Below are positions 5,811 through 7,184 of a DNA stretch of 7,184 bases, one piece after another; the stretch's first letter is position 1; each line of letters opens with the position of its first letter. The stretch is from NCBI GenBank assembly GCA_014523695.1, contig JAATVS010000318.1, forward strand, positions 1 through 7,184, in the 5' to 3' direction. Source of the DNA: Nitrososphaerales archaeon TH5895 (lineage in GTDB: Archaea > Thermoproteota > Nitrososphaeria > Nitrososphaerales > Nitrososphaeraceae). Position numbers and translations under genes: made by a program. Under the pieces are notes generated by a model that was given only the letters and a program-made list of their open reading frames with translations, had not been told where the DNA came from and ran no database searches.

Positions 5811-6152
5811 CTACACCTTGTGCCTTTCTTTACTGATTGCAAGGTCGATAGCCTCACGGAGCTCCGCATCATTCTTATTTGTAGAATCAATTCCCAACGT
5901 GTCTGCAATTGACTCAAGCTTCTCTCTATCGATAGTTGATTTATCTACACCATCCTTAACATTCATCTGGTTCAACTCCTGCTTTGCCTGAATTTTGGCC
6001 TTCTGATACTCTGAAGAAGCCCTTCCGACAGATCGTGCAATTTCAGGGATCTTCTTTACTCCGAAGAACAAGACAACTACAATAATTATAATAAAGACCC
6101 ATTCCAATCCGCCAACTCCAAAAGCTTGCATCAAATGGCTTGAAGCGATCAT
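5811..6152 (-). CDS. tatA: Twin-arginine translocase subunit TatA
   Basis: TatA oligomerises with TatC to carry folded proteins with twin-arginine signal peptides across the cytoplasmic membrane. The 113-residue protein has the family layout: a short N-terminus with GGLEW (14-18), one membrane helix (about 16-30), the Phe-Gly hinge at F30-G31 in LFFGVKKIPE, an amphipathic helix (about 35-50), and a charged cytoplasmic tail. No separate tatB is present in the window, as is usual for archaea, so this TatA may serve both roles. ATG at 6152 is chosen over Met8 because a TATA-like box at 6181-6188 places the transcript start only about 6 nt before it. It lies 66 bp downstream of tatC on the same strand. 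The tail beyond residue 60 is variable and uninformative. Confidence 0.93.
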   Translation of the reverse strand: MIASSHLMQAFGVGGLEWVFIIIIVVVLFFGVKKIPEIARSVGRASSEYQKAKIQAKQELNQMNVKDGVDKSTIDREKLESIADTLGIDSTNKNDAELREAIDLAISKERHKV

Positions 6153-6180
6153 CGATCTAGGTACTATTCTGACTCTTCTG

Positions 6181-6188
6181 CATTTAAG
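6181..6188 (-). promoter_or_regulatory. TATA-like box of tatA
   Basis: On the minus strand this reads CTTAAATG, centred about 33 bp before the tatA ATG, which predicts initiation near 6158 and a leader of about 6 nt. It implies that tatA can be transcribed apart from tatC, perhaps to make TatA in excess over TatC. Confidence 0.5.
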
Positions 6189-6218
6189 TGTTAATTCTGG
6201 TGGACGAAAATGGCAACA

Positions 6219-7112
6219 TTAATATTTTGCCCTGTTGACCTCTGCTCCTGAATTAGCAAGGCTATTCTTTTCATTCCTAGATTTCTTTATGACCAATAAA
6301 CCAATAAGGTAAAGAACGACCATAGGGGCCACTACAAGCCACATACTAACACCACCTCCATCGGGGGTGATGATTGCACCAAATATCACGAAGATTATTA
6401 CGGCATACCTGAAATTCTTTTTCCAAAATGCCGCATCTACAACTCCCGTCAAAGAGAGTGCATACATTATCGCCGGGAGTTCAAAAGCAAGTCCGAATGC
6501 CAACAAAAGCTGGAGCACGAAGGGGAAAAACTCATTTATGTTAAAGAATGTAGCAACACCGATAGATTCACCATATGCATAAAGAAAATTTAGGATAAAC
6601 GGAATAACTAGGACGTAGGAAAAAATTATCCCAATGATAAAGAGAAGGATTGTCGGAACAAAGGTCTTGGCCGTTAAGACGCTCTTGGTCGATTTGCCAA
6701 AGGCAGGTGACATGAATGCATATATTTCTCTTATTACCAAAGGCATTGAAATCAATATACTCAGCAAGACGGCAATAAACACCTGAGAGAAAAATGCTTG
6801 CCCGGGTGCAGTTTGAATCAATGAAACCTCAGGGGGAAGTAGCGTGTTCTTCATGAATGTCGTGAGCTGTATAGCAAAATTATCAAACGGATTATAGTAA
6901 GGATAGTAAATGGTGATATCAATTGAATCTGTTGTGACTTGATCGCCTTCGTGAGGCACTTCACTCAAAGTAATCATTCCAGTGCTTGGTTCAAATGACA
7001 GGTGAATAGTTGTCATCCCGAAGCTGAGGCAGAACGCTGTTAAGACAAGCATGGCCACTACCACACGTACTAGTCTGAGACGTAATTCGTCAAGGTGCTC
7101 GCCAATAGTCAT
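6219..7112 (-). CDS. tatC: Twin-arginine translocase subunit TatC
   Basis: TatC is the multi-spanning receptor for twin-arginine signal peptides. Numbered from the TTG at 7124, the signature HLDELRLRL is at residues 10-18, MPLVIREIYAFMSPAF at 127-142, the F-x2-G-x2-FSY-x4-P stretch at 162-175, FGLAFELP at 210-217 and a TPDGG segment at 253-257. Helices are near 20-37, 113-137, 155-176, 199-225, 238-253 and 260-279, the expected six. The first outer loop (about 38-112) is unusually long and Tyr/Thr/Asp-rich compared with E. coli TatC. The start is chosen at the ATG at 7112 (297 residues, beginning MTIGEHLDELR), with GGTG a few bases before it. A TTG at 7124 would add four residues. The frame stays open to the window edge, but a TATA-like box at 7158-7167 argues against a much longer protein. 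The tail is basic and cytoplasmic. Confidence 0.93.
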   Translation of the reverse strand: MTIGEHLDELRLRLVRVVVAMLVLTAFCLSFGMTTIHLSFEPSTGMITLSEVPHEGDQVTTDSIDITIYYPYYNPFDNFAIQLTTFMKNTLLPPEVSLIQTAPGQAFFSQVFIAVLLSILISMPLVIREIYAFMSPAFGKSTKSVLTAKTFVPTILLFIIGIIFSYVLVIPFILNFLYAYGESIGVATFFNINEFFPFVLQLLLAFGLAFELPAIMYALSLTGVVDAAFWKKNFRYAVIIFVIFGAIITPDGGGVSMWLVVAPMVVLYLIGLLVIKKSRNEKNSLANSGAEVNRAKY

Positions 7113-7157
7113 TTCCACCGGCAAATCTATCGCAGATGGGTTAATTCCACAACTTAC

Positions 7158-7167
7158 TAATATAATT
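7158..7167 (-). promoter_or_regulatory. Possible TATA-like box of tatC
   Basis: On the minus strand this reads AATTATATTA, predicting initiation around 7136 and a leader of about 24 nt to the ATG at 7112 (12 nt to the TTG at 7124). The match to an archaeal TATA box is fair, but the window ends 17 bases further on, so the context cannot be judged. Confidence 0.4.
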
Positions 7168-7184
7168 GTGCCAAGATCAATTAC

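Noticed and set aside
7113..7184. A long N-terminal extension of TatC reaching the window edge
   Set aside because: The frame is open, but TatC proteins normally start a few residues before HLDELR, and a TATA-like box sits inside the would-be extension.
1..7184. Mobile element, CRISPR array or defence island
   Set aside because: No spaced direct repeats, terminal inverted repeats, transposase, integrase or Cas-like proteins are visible.

Overview
The window looks like a chromosomal segment from an archaeon, most likely of the Nitrososphaeria/Thaumarchaeota (ammonia-oxidising archaea and relatives). This is inferred from four things: a PurP-type purine enzyme (PurP is essentially archaeal), a small C2H2 zinc-finger protein, an AsnB and TatA/TatC of archaeal character, and TATA-like boxes about 26 bp ahead of predicted transcript starts that lie close to the start codons. 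DNA is moderately AT-rich. No rRNA, tRNA, CRISPR array, transposase or integrase is visible.

Layout: (1) 2-601 (+), the C-terminal part of purP, cut by the left edge. (2) 635-1066 (-), a DUF151/bifunctional-nuclease-family protein convergent with purP. (3) 1067-1474, a 408-bp non-coding stretch with dyad-symmetric elements around the nuclease-family promoter. (4) 1475-2083 (+), a single-domain cupin with an uncertain start. (5) 2314-2604 (+), a two-finger C2H2 protein whose first finger lacks one cysteine. (6) 2810-3706 (+), an unrecognised six-helix membrane protein with a Cys-Cys loop and an intramembrane CPTC motif. (7) 3943-5640 (-), asparagine synthetase AsnB. (8) 5811-6152 (-), tatA, and (9) 6219-7112 (-), tatC.

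The genes do not form one operon. Most have their own TATA-like element, and the plus- and minus-strand groups converge at 3707-3942. The clear functional unit is tatC-tatA: TatC is the signal-peptide receptor and TatA the pore-forming partner of the twin-arginine translocase for folded proteins. purP and asnB are metabolic genes (inosinate and asparagine synthesis). The middle block (cupin, zinc finger, membrane protein) is accessory-like and poorly characterised.

The points most worth following up are the cysteine-bearing membrane protein, a Glu-to-Gln change at a normally essential synthetase position in AsnB, the missing zinc ligand in finger 1, and palindromes sitting just downstream of the TATA-like boxes of the DUF151 and asnB genes. 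I do not see convincing evidence of a new multi-gene system.
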